A stretch of 64,000 nucleotides of DNA from Sphingomonas piscis (GTDB lineage Bacteria; Pseudomonadota; Alphaproteobacteria; Sphingomonadales; Sphingomonadaceae): positions 558,001 through 622,000 of the forward strand of contig NZ_CP049869.1 of the NCBI RefSeq assembly GCF_011300455.1, written 5' to 3'. Within the stretch, counting starts at the first letter, position 1, and every line of letters starts with the position of its first letter. The position numbers were made by a program, and so were the translations under genes. Below, piece after piece: positions 1 to 8,883 of the stretch. The notes beneath the pieces are model-generated. The model was not told where the DNA came from. It searched no databases and saw nothing but the letters and a program-made list of their open reading frames with translations.

Positions 1-635
1 CCGACGAACAGGGTGCGGGAACGGGGATCGACGACGCAGCCTTCGGGCTGGCTCGCGACTTTGAGGGTGCGGACGATCGTGCTTCGAGGGGCTCCATTGG
101 CAAGATCGATCCGCATCTGGTGAATGCGGCCCTCCTTCAGGACGGAAAAGGCATGAACTTGGCCTGCCTCGCGCCAGAGGCAGATGCCGTAGCCTTCACC
201 CATCCCGCCATCGACGAAGCCGAGCGCCGTCAGCTTGCCGGTGGCGCCATCCAGCCGGAACAGCCGCAGCTTGGCGGCGGCGGGGTCGTTGCGGTCGCTC
301 GCGGCCACCAGGATACCCTGCCGCCCGAGATCCAGAAGGTCGACATTGTTGAGCCGTCCCGACGGGTTGAAGTCGCGCACCTTGCCGTCGAGCCCGTAAA
401 CGTAGAGCCCCGCTTTCTTGTCGGTGCCCACGATCAAGCTGGCCGACGGATTGCGGCGGTTGCGCCAGATGGCGGGATCGTCCGCCGCATCGGCGTTGGC
501 AGTTCCAACCGGCACTGTCTCGCCACGGGCCATGACGTTGAAGGTAGCAACTGGCGACGGCGGGGCTTGCGCCACAGCCGCCGCACAGCCGCTTGTCAGA
601 AGCGCCGCAAGTCCAGCGGCTCCCCTGCCTTTCAT
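1..635 (-). CDS. beta-propeller phytase (3-phytase), C-terminus beyond window
   Basis: Phytases of this family remove phosphate from myo-inositol hexakisphosphate with a calcium-dependent six-bladed propeller, in the periplasm or outside the cell. The visible 211 residues start with a signal peptide whose cysteine (LLTSGC) may be lipidated. Next comes the family's calcium/phosphate-site block: DDPAIW, then GTDKKAGLYVYGLDGK and later SQPEGCVVD. The ATG shares one base with the TGA of the upstream receptor (TGATG), so the two are translationally coupled. The rest of the protein lies outside the window. Function is inferred from motifs only. Confidence 0.85.
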   Translation of the reverse strand, partial: MKGRGAAGLAALLTSGCAAAVAQAPPSPVATFNVMARGETVPVGTANADAADDPAIWRNRRNPSASLIVGTDKKAGLYVYGLDGKVRDFNPSGRLNNVDLLDLGRQGILVAASDRNDPAAAKLRLFRLDGATGKLTALGFVDGGMGEGYGICLWREAGQVHAFSVLKEGRIHQMRIDLANGAPRSTIVRTLKVASQPEGCVVDPRSRTLFV

Positions 636-3463
636 CAAAAGTTCACCCGCACGCCGGCGGTGTAGCGGCGGCCAAACCGCTCCCACTCGATCGTATAATC
701 CTCGCGATTGGGCGAGTTGATGCCGGTGGCGCGCAGAAGGCTGCCTGGATCGGAGAAGCGGCGGCCCGGTTTGTTCAGCAGGTTCGATCCGTCGACATAG
801 ACTTCGACATTGCGGTTGATCGCGTAGCGCGCCGAGAAGTCCAGTTCGTCATCGTCGTACCAATACGTGTCACCGGCGGCGGCAAGATCGTCCGCGATGC
901 CATCGAGCCACTTGCTGCGAAACTGATAGTTGAGGCGGAGCGAGAGGCCGTACTTCTCGTAATAGCTGCCGATATTGTAGACGAGGTCGGAGGTGCCGGG
1001 CAGCCGCACCTTGCGGTTCGGGATGGCACCGATCGCCGGTTTGGTGACCTTGCTGTCGTTGAAGGTCACATTTCCGCTGACACCGAAGCCGCCGAGCCAG
1101 GCTGGTACGCCCAGCGATTCGGTCCAAGGATCAAGCTGGAGCTGGGCCGCCACTTCCGCACCGAAGATGCGCCCGTCACCGCCGTTCGTAATGCCGCTGA
1201 ACACAAACCCGGAGCGATCGACTCCGTTGCTGTCCAGCGCGCTGGAGCCGAACGGCCGCCGCTGCGTGTAAAGCACGTCCTTGACCTTCTTGTAGAAAAC
1301 GCCGGCCATCAAATAACCCTGCGGACGCAGATACCATTCGACGTAGGCGTCCACGCCATAGGCGCGCTCCGGCTTCACGCCAGGGTTACCGCCGGAGATC
1401 GTCTCGTTGGTGTCGTTGACGACGACGTTGGGACGAAGCTGGTCATAATCGGCACGCGCGGCACCGCTGTTGAACGACAAGCGCAGCTTCTTGGTGTCGT
1501 CGAGATTGTAGTTGAAGTGCAGGCTTGGGAAGACCAGCGAGTTGTCGCTCTTGGCCGTCACTTGTCCGGTCACACCGGCGACAGTCGCCTCGGCGATCCC
1601 GCGGTTCTCCACCCGCTCGAAACGGGCGCCGCCGACTACGGAGCCCCATCCGTAGCGCAGGGTCGCCATCAGGTAAGCCGCATAGACACGTTCGCGCACG
1701 TCGTAGATGTTGCCAGTGGCGGGCAGGAAGGTGCCGACCTTCTTGGCGGCATCTGCCGCATCGCGCATGGCGTCTTGGTCAAAATAATGAAAGGTGTAGC
1801 CAAGCGGGATTTCACCGAGGAAATCGCGGTCGAGCGAGAAGTCGGTATAATTCGTCGAGATGCCGGCCGCGGCAAATTGGGCGGCGGTGTTCAGGACCAG
1901 CTGGTTCTCATCCACCGTCTTGGTGCGCTGATCGAACTGAAAGCCAGCCTTGATGGTCGCCTCTCCGCCCATCAGAGGCAGGTCTTTCGCGATCGAGGTC
2001 CGGGCCGTGTAGGCGTCCGTCGTATCGACCGCGTCGAGCAGGGTCAGCGAGCTCAGCGGCTTGGTGAAGCTGTCGATGTCGGTCACCTGATCGCCCGCGG
2101 TGTAGCGCGTCGGACTGGACAGCTGGATGGTGCGGAAGATGGTGAGGTCGCTACGGTCCGGATCACTGAAGTCGTAGCGGACGGTCGGGCGAAGGTTGCG
2201 CGAGCTGGGGCTGTCCCAGCTCGCCTCACCGACGACCGAACGATCGTCCTTGGAGCGGGTGAAATTGCCGAGCCAGTTCCAGTGCCACCCACCGCCGAAA
2301 TCGTGATTGCCTTCCAGGCTGTTGGTGAAGATCGACTGGCGAAACGCGCGCAGCGTTGAACGCTGGCGAATGTCGATGCCGTAGACCGTGCCCTGAAAGG
2401 GCGTGTTGCCAATGCAGACATCGGCATAGCCGCTGGTGGTCGGCGTGGTGTTCACCGTCGGAGTGCAATCGGCCGTGTTGGCAACCAGGTCGCCCTGGCG
2501 ATCGTCGAGGTCGAAGCGATAATTGTCGCGCGCTTCGTCATCGGTGAAGATGGTATAGATCGACCGCAGCGAGATTTCGTGCCCGTCGGCGGGGCGATAA
2601 TCGAGGCGGCCAGAGAAGGAGTAGTTCTTGCGGGTCAAACGGTAGAGCTTGTTCTCCGTTTCATGCGCCCAGAAGCGGGTTTCATAACCTGGGCCGCGGT
2701 CGGCGCTGACCTGCTCATAATCATTCTCGAAATTGTCGGTGATCATGCCGCGCTGATAGTAAGATGCGGAAAGCAGGGCGCCGATCTCGCCCGCGCCTAC
2801 CTTCCAGCGGTCGGAGAGCACGCCCGACACTTCGTAGGACTTGCGGTTGCCATATTCGGCGATGCCTGCACCTACCTTACCGGCGAAGTGCAGCCCACGG
2901 AAATCGAAGGCCGAGCGGGTCACGATGTTGACGTTGCCCGCGATGGTCTCGCCCGGCATGTCCGGAGTCACCGCCTTGGAGACGATGATCTGCTTGGCGA
3001 TCGCGGACGGAATGGAATCGAAGCGGGCATCGCGGCCCTCGGGGCTGACCACGTTTAGTCCGTCGAACGAGAGGGTGGTCCAATAGTTGGGCGCGCCGCG
3101 AAGGCTGATGTAGCGGGCTTGGCCCTGGTCGCGTTCAACGGCGACACCCGGCAAGCGGCTGGCGGCCTGGGCGATGTTCTGGTCGGGCAAGCGGCCGACG
3201 GCATCAGACGCGGCGACCGCGACGATAGAGTCCGATTTGCGTTGAACGTTCAACGCGGCCGCTTCCGACTCCGCGATCGGCCGGCTGCCAGTGACAACGA
3301 TCTCATCTAGAGCAATGTCTTCGGTGGTGTTGCTGTCAGTAGCGAGGCTTCCCTCCTTGGCAGGAGGGGTCGGCGACTGCTGCGCCAGAGCCTGACTCGA
3401 CCAGCCGGCAGCCAATGCGAAAGAGTAAGCGCCGCAAAGCGCAACAGCACGTACCGACTTCAT
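635..3463 (-). CDS. TonB-dependent outer-membrane receptor, probably phytate/phosphate related
   Basis: This 942-residue protein has a signal peptide ending ALAQQ (about residue 28), a TonB-box-like DEIVVTGSRP near 55, and a plug domain with RLPDQNIAQAASRLPGVAVER. A 22-strand barrel follows and ends with the aromatic C-terminus GVRVNF typical of outer-membrane proteins. Such receptors import large or scarce ligands using TonB-ExbBD energy. The phytase gene follows with a one-base overlap, so the likely ligand is phytate or a breakdown product. That assignment comes from context, not from the receptor sequence. Confidence 0.9.
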   Translation of the reverse strand: MKSVRAVALCGAYSFALAAGWSSQALAQQSPTPPAKEGSLATDSNTTEDIALDEIVVTGSRPIAESEAAALNVQRKSDSIVAVAASDAVGRLPDQNIAQAASRLPGVAVERDQGQARYISLRGAPNYWTTLSFDGLNVVSPEGRDARFDSIPSAIAKQIIVSKAVTPDMPGETIAGNVNIVTRSAFDFRGLHFAGKVGAGIAEYGNRKSYEVSGVLSDRWKVGAGEIGALLSASYYQRGMITDNFENDYEQVSADRGPGYETRFWAHETENKLYRLTRKNYSFSGRLDYRPADGHEISLRSIYTIFTDDEARDNYRFDLDDRQGDLVANTADCTPTVNTTPTTSGYADVCIGNTPFQGTVYGIDIRQRSTLRAFRQSIFTNSLEGNHDFGGGWHWNWLGNFTRSKDDRSVVGEASWDSPSSRNLRPTVRYDFSDPDRSDLTIFRTIQLSSPTRYTAGDQVTDIDSFTKPLSSLTLLDAVDTTDAYTARTSIAKDLPLMGGEATIKAGFQFDQRTKTVDENQLVLNTAAQFAAAGISTNYTDFSLDRDFLGEIPLGYTFHYFDQDAMRDAADAAKKVGTFLPATGNIYDVRERVYAAYLMATLRYGWGSVVGGARFERVENRGIAEATVAGVTGQVTAKSDNSLVFPSLHFNYNLDDTKKLRLSFNSGAARADYDQLRPNVVVNDTNETISGGNPGVKPERAYGVDAYVEWYLRPQGYLMAGVFYKKVKDVLYTQRRPFGSSALDSNGVDRSGFVFSGITNGGDGRIFGAEVAAQLQLDPWTESLGVPAWLGGFGVSGNVTFNDSKVTKPAIGAIPNRKVRLPGTSDLVYNIGSYYEKYGLSLRLNYQFRSKWLDGIADDLAAAGDTYWYDDDELDFSARYAINRNVEVYVDGSNLLNKPGRRFSDPGSLLRATGINSPNREDYTIEWERFGRRYTAGVRVNF

Positions 3464-3576
3464 TTGAACCCCCAGCTTTCCAATTATCGGGCTGGGGTAG
3501 GTTTTGGCGGTTACAGGCCGAGTTCACTTCCATGTCAGTTGGGCGACTCAATTGTTAGTCGGAAGTGACGGCCCGC

Positions 3577-3738
3577 TTATTGATCCTTCAGTCGGTCGTA
3601 CGCTGCTGCCTTGCAACGACAAAGCGTGGCAAGCTCCAGCAACGCCCTGCTAACATCGGTCTGCATCGTTGCGGCAAGCATCTCGCTTACCCGCGCCATT
3701 TCTCGAAGCTTTTCAGACGAACTCCGCAATGGGAACAC
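3577..3738 (-). CDS. possible 53-residue helical protein
   Basis: A short frame opens at GTG (or at an internal ATG at 3699, giving 40 residues) and reads SEMLAATMQTDVSRALLELA then a basic tail ending YDRLKDQ. Its amphipathic helical character resembles the small sphingomonad proteins elsewhere in this window (for example 11569-11748 and 16454-16678). There is no convincing ribosome-binding site, and it follows a degraded methyltransferase, so it may be a chance frame or a remnant. Confidence 0.25.
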   Translation of the reverse strand: MFPLRSSSEKLREMARVSEMLAATMQTDVSRALLELATLCRCKAAAYDRLKDQ

Positions 3739-3793
3739 CTCAGGCAACCGAGTCGATGTTTACGCAGCTATTTCGTCGAGCATGGTCAGGCAA

Positions 3794-4549
3794 TCAGAGA
3801 AACGATGAATCATCCGAGCGAGACTGCCAGCACCGCTCGCGGTGCTGCACCTTGCCGAGTCCACAGACGTGTCCGTCGATCTTCACGTTGTAAGGCGGAT
3901 CAGTGAAGATGAGGTCAGCCTTGTCGCCGCCGAGCAGAACTTCAAAGTCTTTGTCCTCACGGGAGTCACCACACAGGAGTTTGTGACGCCCGAGTATCCA
4001 GATGTCGGACCGTCGAGTCACGGCTGCTGATCTCAATGGCGGGATTTCATCTTCAGCCTCGTCGGCGCTGACAGGTGAGCTCTCTGACGCAGCATCCAAA
4101 ACGAGATCAATCTCGGCCAGCGAGAAGCCAGTGACCTCCACGTCAAACTCGAGATCAACAAGCGCCTGAAGCTCGATTGCCAGAATGTCGCGATCCCACC
4201 CCGCGTTCAGCGCCAGCTTATTGTCGGCGAGCACATATGCGCGCCGCTCTGTTTCGGTGAGATGGGAGAGCTGAACCGTCGGCACTTCGGCGATGCCCAG
4301 GAGCTTCGCGGCTGCCAGGCGCCCATGCCCGGCAATTACCGATCCATCAGCTGCGGTGAGGATAGGATTGGTAAAGCCAAATTTGGTGATGCTGTCGGCA
4401 ATTTGCCGAACCTGCTTCTTTGAATGCGTTCTGGCATTCTGGTCGTACGGCTTCAGCCGTTCTACGTTTTGATACTCCACCGAGATTGTCTGCCGCACTG
4501 CCCCTCCCTCGCGCCCAGCAGGCGCAATGACCCAAAGCTGATGTAGCAT
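3794..4549 (-). pseudogene. ParB-domain DNA adenine/cytosine methyltransferase, truncated
   Basis: The N-terminal 130 residues are a ParB/Srx-type nuclease-like domain (NARTHSKKQVRQIADSI, then GHGRLAAAKLLG). A hinge leads to the start of a beta-class methyltransferase: GDSREDKDFEVLLGG and the catalytic motif TDPPYNV. Members of this family, common in phages and genomic islands, continue about 200 residues with an FxGxG cofactor motif. Here the reading frame leaves the family right after GHVCGLGKVQHRE and stops within 20 residues. The cofactor site is absent, so methylation activity is not expected. The open frame upstream makes the start uncertain. Confidence 0.8.
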
Positions 4550-4918
4550 TGTTCATGGAACGTTTCAAGAACGATTCGCCGCAGGGCGGACACGCTTTGC
4601 CGTGGTGGAGGCACGATCTTTCGACTGAATGGATGCTCCGCTTTCCTGCCTTTCCCCTTACAAGCGGAACTTCCGCTTACGACCCATGGCAGACACTTGC
4701 AGATCCATTAACCTCCACCATTCGATTGGCTTTGATGCGACCGTTATTCTACCTTGACGGGCTCAACGAGCTGCCTGATGCACTTGAGTTTGCGGCAATA
4801 CTGCTCTCCTCATCGTACAGTTAAATGCTGTTTGCCGTCTTCCAGTCAGGGCACCAGCACTTGTAGGTAGTGACCTGGCTACCAGGCGGCAATTGATCGA
4901 AGCTAGGACGCAACCGCA
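4550..4918. other. intergenic stretch with decayed palindromic repeats
   Basis: No convincing gene was seen. One plus-strand frame (4549-4824) is open, but its composition is unlike a protein and it contains copies of the dispersed repeat, around 4634-4670 and 4667-4700. The last 60 bases should contain the promoter and leader of the sulfotransferase; no clear promoter was recognised. Confidence 0.5.
4667..4700 (+). repeat. dispersed palindromic repeat, copy 1 (degenerate)
   Basis: Reads TTCCGCTTACGACCC, then a mutated right arm GGCAGACACTTGC. It matches the family consensus TGTCCGCTTT-ccaccc-AAAGCGGACA with several changes. Confidence 0.55.
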
Positions 4919-5913
4919 ATGACGAAGCTAGTTTTGCACATTGGAATGCAGAAAACTGGCTCCACCGCGATACAGAGAAGCTTGGCCGCCAATAATGGAA
5001 ACGGCTTCGTCTTGCCGCACTTAGGCGGGAAGCCTTTAAAGCCCCTCCACCGCGACGCCCTGATGCAGCTTTTCCCGAAGAGTTCAGAGCAGCTTACAAA
5101 TAGGCCTATCCAAAAAGGCCGGAATCTTGATGTAGTTGCAGATCCGGTTCATCAAATCAGACTGGCTGCCGCAAAAACCAACACAGTCATTCTCTCGAGC
5201 GAAGGTATCGCGAAAATAGACTTGCGAAAGTTTGCGAGCTTCGCACGCGAGCTTTTCGATGACGTGGTTGTCGTTGGCTATGTAAGAGAACCGATATCTT
5301 TGATGTCAGCTGCATTCTGGACAAGTATAAGGGCTTATCCCGCCGCTGGCTTCAACCTAGGTCGCCTGCCATACCGATCGTACTGGATATTCGATAAAAT
5401 TTTTGGACGAGAAAATGTACAACTTTGGAGATACGACAAGAGCGATTTTCCTGATGGTGACATTGTTCAACACTTCTGTTCCCGCCTTGGCCTGCCTAAA
5501 CTGACTTCAGAAAACCGGAATGAAACAGTTTCCAGGCCTGCCGTAGCTGCAACATACCGACTGAATCGTGGCCTCCGGGGGGCGAACTGGATGCCTTCAA
5601 GTGCATCCGCACCGCAATTGTAAGAAACTTCCCGCATGGTGCATGGCCAAAATTCCGATTTTCGCCGCTTCTGCTTAGGCCGCTCATTGATGATGACGAC
5701 GTCAGTCGGATGGAGCTTCGAATCGGGGCGTCGCTGCGGGAAGGCTTTGACTCACAAGAGCACGACGTTGCGAGCGAAGCAGCTCTGAGCGAGCTCGACG
5801 AACACGCTTACGCCGCGCTGAGACAACTGCGTGCAAACCTGAAGCCTGAAGAGTTAGCACTGTTTGATCGGGAACTCGGCGCAGCGAAATGGTCGGACGA
5901 CTCGTGTAAGTAA
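4919..5913 (+). pseudogene. sulfotransferase-like protein, frameshifted in a G-run
   Basis: The N-terminal part (4919-5623) has a P-loop-like PAPS-binding motif HIGMQKTGSTAIQ at residues 7-19 and a second conserved block VVGYVREPISLMSAAFW near residue 118, as in sulfotransferases acting on carbohydrates. The frame fails after ATYRLNRGLRG. The rest of the protein (GGELDAFKC through a helical tail ending SDDSCK) continues in another frame to 5913. One extra G in the GGGGGG run at 5577-5582 would join both parts into about 330 residues. Either the gene is freshly broken or the assembly lacks one base. Confidence 0.75.
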
Positions 5914-6085
5914 GTAGCTTTCCACTGTCGCAGCATATTCAACAGTTGCCTTGCCCCGAAAGCACCGCTGCTGATCAAAGTCAGGTTATTCACCTGCTCA
6001 GGTGCTTTCAGCCATGCAGCTTAAATGCGAGCTCAATTGAATATGCCTAAATTGCCGTTATCTGATTAGGCAGGGGTCCCATGGG

Positions 6086-6119
6086 AACGTCCGCTTTCCA
6101 CCCTGTGCAGACATTCGCT
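6086..6119 (+). repeat. dispersed palindromic repeat, copy 2
   Basis: Reads CGTCCGCTTTCCACCC, then TGTGCAGACATTCG. The left arm is intact and the right arm has mutated. It lies between the sulfotransferase remnant and the next gene. Confidence 0.7.
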
Positions 6120-6150
6120 AGAATGCAGGTGTTCCGCCCAAAAGCTATTC

Positions 6151-6345
6151 TCAGTTCAGATCGCGAGAACCATCGCTGCTGCCCGGATAGTCAGCGATCA
6201 ATGCGTGCATCGCGTGATCGAGCAAAGCAGCGCCCGTACTCCTGCACTCGACAGAGTCGAGCAATTCCATCGCCTGGCCGATCAATGCGACAGCACGACG
6301 AACAGCTGCTTCCTCTTCGACGTTCTCAGGTGTTTGCCCTGGCAC
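6151..6345 (-). CDS. small hypothetical protein (64 aa)
   Basis: It starts at GTG with AAAGGA six bases upstream, a good ribosome-binding site. The product is helical and soluble, with EEEAAVRRAVALIGQAMELL and ALLDHAMHALIADY. No known domain was recognised. The spacing of small residues and the good start signal argue for a real gene despite its size. Confidence 0.55.
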   Translation of the reverse strand: MPGQTPENVEEEAAVRRAVALIGQAMELLDSVECRSTGAALLDHAMHALIADYPGSSDGSRDLN

Positions 6346-6520
6346 AATCCATCCTTTCCAGCGCCAGTTTCGCTAACCGATTGCAATTCATCAATAAGCG
6401 GGCGGCACTTGCCTCAAAACGAGACCGTCCAGAACGGACGTTCCTCCAACGCGATCCGGATTGGTTTCGATTTGAAATGGTGTAAGCTCGTCGAGCTCGA
6501 CTTTGCAGAAAGAGGGTCTC

Positions 6521-6991
6521 GTGACTGATGAATCTAAGAAGCCAGTCGCCGAGCAACTCATCAACCTCAAGGATGACGTAAACCGCATTGCCGAGAGACT
6601 GGGCCGCCTCTCTTGTGACAACTTGAAGGGGTCTGGAGAGCGTTCCATTGCTTCGCCTGCGCCGCAAGTCTCTGTTGATGCAGTCGCAGCGGCCTTGAAA
6701 GCGCGACGCCTGCGGGTCCGCTATTTTCACAAGAATCTTTTCGCCGACCCGGCATGGGACATGATGCTGGAGCTTCTGCTCGCTGAGCTCATTGATCGCC
6801 GTATGACGGTCAGCAGACTGTGTGCGTCCGCCGGAGTACCAGCGACGACGGCCCTGAGGTGGTTAAACAACATGGTGCAACAGAGGCTGCTTGTCCGGCG
6901 AGACGATCCCCTGGATGCCCGCCGTTCTTTCGTGGAGCTCGCACCAGACACGAGCAGCAGCCTTCGAGAATACTTCCGAGAAGTTGGTTGA
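6521..6991 (+). CDS. winged-helix (MarR/ArsR-like) DNA-binding protein
   Basis: It starts at GTG (MTDESKKPVAEQ) behind AGAGGG; a TTG nine codons earlier is a less likely start. An N-terminal coiled region (LINLKDDVNRIAERLGRL) is followed by a linker and a C-terminal winged helix at about 60-150. The recognition portion is LCASAGVPATTALRWLNNMV and the wing is RRDDPLDARRSFVELAP, typical of MarR-like regulators. Its targets are unknown. The PAS protein downstream is on the same strand and could be co-transcribed. Confidence 0.75.
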   Translation: MTDESKKPVAEQLINLKDDVNRIAERLGRLSCDNLKGSGERSIASPAPQVSVDAVAAALKARRLRVRYFHKNLFADPAWDMMLELLLAELIDRRMTVSRLCASAGVPATTALRWLNNMVQQRLLVRRDDPLDARRSFVELAPDTSSSLREYFREVG

Positions 6992-7212
6992 ACTCGCCTC
7001 CTCCGGTTGAACAGCAAAAAGCAGCCGTTCGGGTCACAGGCTCAATTCCATCGCGCCGTGTCTCTCATCTAGCAGCCGAACCGCCCACGAACAACGAGCC
7101 GCTGCGTCATAGCTGGCCATTGACGGAGCAGGCTCGTCAGTTCGAACTTGGAAGCATTCTGAGCTCAGTGGTCACTGACTTGATAGCCCCGGAGAGTGTC
7201 GGTGAGCTGAGC

Positions 7213-7527
7213 ATGCACCACGCGGGTTGCTGGGAATGTGACTTAGCCGATGACTCGCTAATTTGGTCGGGTGGAGTTTTTGACATTTTCGGCTTGCCAA
7301 GGGACGCTCGCATCTCGCGCGCAGAGGCAGTTGCGTTTTACGAAGAGGGCTCGAGAGCAACGATGGAGCGGCTTCGAGCCTACGCCATCAAACACCGGCG
7401 AGGCTTCACCCTAGATGCCAAGATCCGCGCAGCTGTAGGAGAAGTGCGGTGGATGCGTTTGATCGCCGCTCCCGTTTGTTCGGGTAAACAGGTGGTTCGA
7501 CTGACCGGTCTTAAGATAATCATTTGA
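7213..7527 (+). CDS. PAS-domain protein without output domain
   Basis: The 104 residues from the ATG form a PAS_3-type fold: GCWECDLADDSLIWSGGVFD, then DIFGLPRDARISRAE, a helix, and a final RWMRLIAAPVCSGKQVVRLTG strand pair. Such domains usually sense small ligands and are fused to kinase or cyclase domains, but none follows here. The frame is open upstream to about 6990 with protein-like composition (residues such as SILSSVVTDLIAPESVGEL), so the true start may be a GTG or TTG before 7213. It may be a remnant or a stand-alone sensor. Confidence 0.6.
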   Translation: MHHAGCWECDLADDSLIWSGGVFDIFGLPRDARISRAEAVAFYEEGSRATMERLRAYAIKHRRGFTLDAKIRAAVGEVRWMRLIAAPVCSGKQVVRLTGLKIII

Positions 7528-7535
7528 GAATAGCT

Positions 7536-7603
7536 GATGTCCGCTTGCCATCTAATTCCGGCGTTCGCTGAAGGTCTGCTTTAGACCCATCGCGGACTTT
7601 CGA
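7536..7603 (+). repeat. dispersed palindromic repeat, copies 3 and 4 in tandem
   Basis: Two decayed units lie end to end: ATGTCCGCTTGCCATC followed by GCGTTCGC, then GGTCTGCTTTAGACCC followed by GCGGACTTTCG. Both keep the outline of the family palindrome. Confidence 0.6.
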
Positions 7604-7657
7604 GCCAAGCATGCTTGTCGGTAGGGGCTGTTGCCGCCCCTCGTCCTCTGGACCATC

Positions 7658-7973
7658 TACAGTGGAGGCGGTTTCGCTGGCGGTCAGTGTTGAAATGCGC
7701 CCACGAAGCGCACTTCCGATCGACCTGCAGCGGTTGAGACTACGTTGCCCAACAACAAGGCAAGATCGGTAAATTCCACGGAGATCGCCTCGCCAACCGG
7801 GAGTTCGTGAGGGATCTCGCACCGTTTGAGCGAATAGCTGCTCACCGGCACGTCACAGGCCGACCCATCCTGACGCACTAACCGTACCAGTGTCTCGCGC
7901 ATGTGAGTGCCCTTCCAACCGTTAATTCGATTCGATTAACAGCAGTTTGCTTTGACAGTCCGGATCTGTCACG
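7658..7973. repeat. 316-bp direct duplication, copy A
   Basis: This segment is repeated in the same orientation at 18298-18613, with equal length and only about 20 differences by eye. It holds the 72-residue PilZ-like gene and its upstream region, ending at CGGATCTGTCACG. No terminal inverted repeats or transposase gene were seen. Confidence 0.9.
7684..7902 (-). CDS. small degenerate PilZ-like protein, copy A (72 aa)
   Basis: The protein begins MRETLVRLVRQDGSACDVPV and contains SSYSLKRCEI, HELPVGEAISVEF and a final strand RSEVRFVGAFQH. The strand order and the lpvGe block resemble the C-terminal half of PilZ domains, but the D/NxSxxG motif and the arginine motif for cyclic-di-GMP are missing, so binding is doubtful. 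GGAAGG lies upstream of the ATG. A near-identical twin is at 18324-18542, which shows recent duplication. Confidence 0.65.
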   Translation of the reverse strand: MRETLVRLVRQDGSACDVPVSSYSLKRCEIPHELPVGEAISVEFTDLALLLGNVVSTAAGRSEVRFVGAFQH

Positions 7974-8050
7974 ATCTCCTTTGGGGCGGCTCGTTAGATC
8001 CCCTTTCAAACCGCCCCAAATTGGCACGTGCTGATAGCCGTGTTCGGAAA
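7946..8050 (+). promoter_or_regulatory. conserved structured leader, copy A
   Basis: The region shares a layout with 14586-14680: TTTGCTTT, CTGTCACGAT, GGCGGCTCGT, CCCCTT, then TTGGCACG just before the ribosome-binding site. In this copy a perfect 9-bp inverted repeat, TTGGGGCGG (7981-7989) and CCGCCCCAA (8011-8019), is followed by a smaller hairpin formed by CACG and CGTG. It precedes the secreted-protein gene at 8062. A promoter plus structured 5' leader is the inferred role. Confidence 0.5.
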
Positions 8051-8061
8051 GGAGTGCGGTC

Positions 8062-8424
8062 ATGAAGCGCTCGTTCTATTTTGCTTGCGCAGCAGCAATG
8101 TCATCGACCGCGATCGCGGCCGACATGCTTCCCCTGAAAAAGGGAATCTATGTTCCCGTCAGTGTCGCCTGCCGTGAAGCGTCGAACGCCGAGATCGTGA
8201 ACTATTGGGGTGGGAAGAGTGCGATTGGTGTTGCTCAGGCCACATGCACCATCAAGAAGCTTACGCGCAAAGGCACAGCATTCACGTTATACGATGAATG
8301 CAAGGACCTGCAGAGTGGTGAGATCATCGAAGGTGGACCTACTGTCCTTAACATCAGCAGCCCCAGCAACTTCCGAATGAACGGGACAGCCTACCGCTAC
8401 TGCGGCCCGAAGGTGCAGTTCTAA
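8062..8424 (+). CDS. secreted protein of unknown function (120 aa)
   Basis: A signal peptide (MKRSFYFACAAAMSSTAIAA) precedes about 100 mature residues with five cysteines, suggesting disulfides and a periplasmic or extracellular location. Recognisable segments are LKKGIYVPVSVACREASNAE and RMNGTAYRYCGPKVQF. AAGGAG lies about ten bases before the ATG. The family was not identified. The gene sits behind a conserved leader shared with the zinc-ribbon gene at 14694. Confidence 0.75.
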   Translation: MKRSFYFACAAAMSSTAIAADMLPLKKGIYVPVSVACREASNAEIVNYWGGKSAIGVAQATCTIKKLTRKGTAFTLYDECKDLQSGEIIEGGPTVLNISSPSNFRMNGTAYRYCGPKVQF

Positions 8425-8503
8425 TTTCCGCTCGTGCGCGCCGGCAAAGTCGCACATTGAATTACGAGGCCCGCACCGTGGGTTGCGATCGCAGGAGGTT
8501 CAA

Positions 8504-8857
8504 ATGAGCAACCGGTTGTTCACTCTTGTCATTGCGACGGTTCTGACCGCTCCCGCTTTAGCTCAAGGTAGCGAAGTCAGCAGGGGTCGTACGATCAGCG
8601 GGCGTAATTGGTACGTTGATGGTGCTGGTAGGTGCTTCACCCTCGATGATAACGGCGGTGTGGTCTACGACCGCAGTGTAGATTGTCATCGTCCCCGGGA
8701 TGATCGGGCACAAGAGAGTGAAGCCGGTGGTGCCATCCTCGGTGGAAGTCTAGGGGCGGTGGTCGACGGCAGGCGGTACTACAAAGACACCCGCGGCGAC
8801 TGCTACTACGTGGATCAGTACGGACAGCCGATCTACAAGTACGATGTGCGCTGCTGA
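8504..8857 (+). CDS. secreted protein with two repeated Cys motifs (117 aa)
   Basis: The ATG at 8504 has an excellent AGGAGG site; an upstream in-frame GTG is less likely. After a signal peptide ending ALAQG, the mature part carries two similar units: GRNWYVDGAGRCFTLDDNGG and GRRYYKDTRGDCYYVDQYGQ, each followed by xxYDxxxxC. This internal repeat with four cysteines suggests two small disulfide-bonded modules. A Gly-Ala spacer (AGGAILGGSLGAVV) separates them. Function is unknown. Confidence 0.75.
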   Translation: MSNRLFTLVIATVLTAPALAQGSEVSRGRTISGRNWYVDGAGRCFTLDDNGGVVYDRSVDCHRPRDDRAQESEAGGAILGGSLGAVVDGRRYYKDTRGDCYYVDQYGQPIYKYDVRC

Positions 8858-8883
8858 GTGCCGAAGCTGAAACTTATCTGTTC

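Noticed and set aside
593..2359. 588-residue plus-strand open frame
   Set aside because: It is the antisense shadow of the TonB receptor 635-3463, which has a signal peptide, plug motifs and a C-terminal barrel signature.
4549..4824. 91-residue plus-strand frame after the methyltransferase fragment
   Set aside because: It contains copies of the dispersed repeat and has no motif or good ribosome-binding site.
8016..8045. Possible sigma-54 promoter (TTGGCACG in the conserved leader)
   Set aside because: The GG is not followed by GC at the required 10-base spacing, and the TTGC element is missing in both copies.
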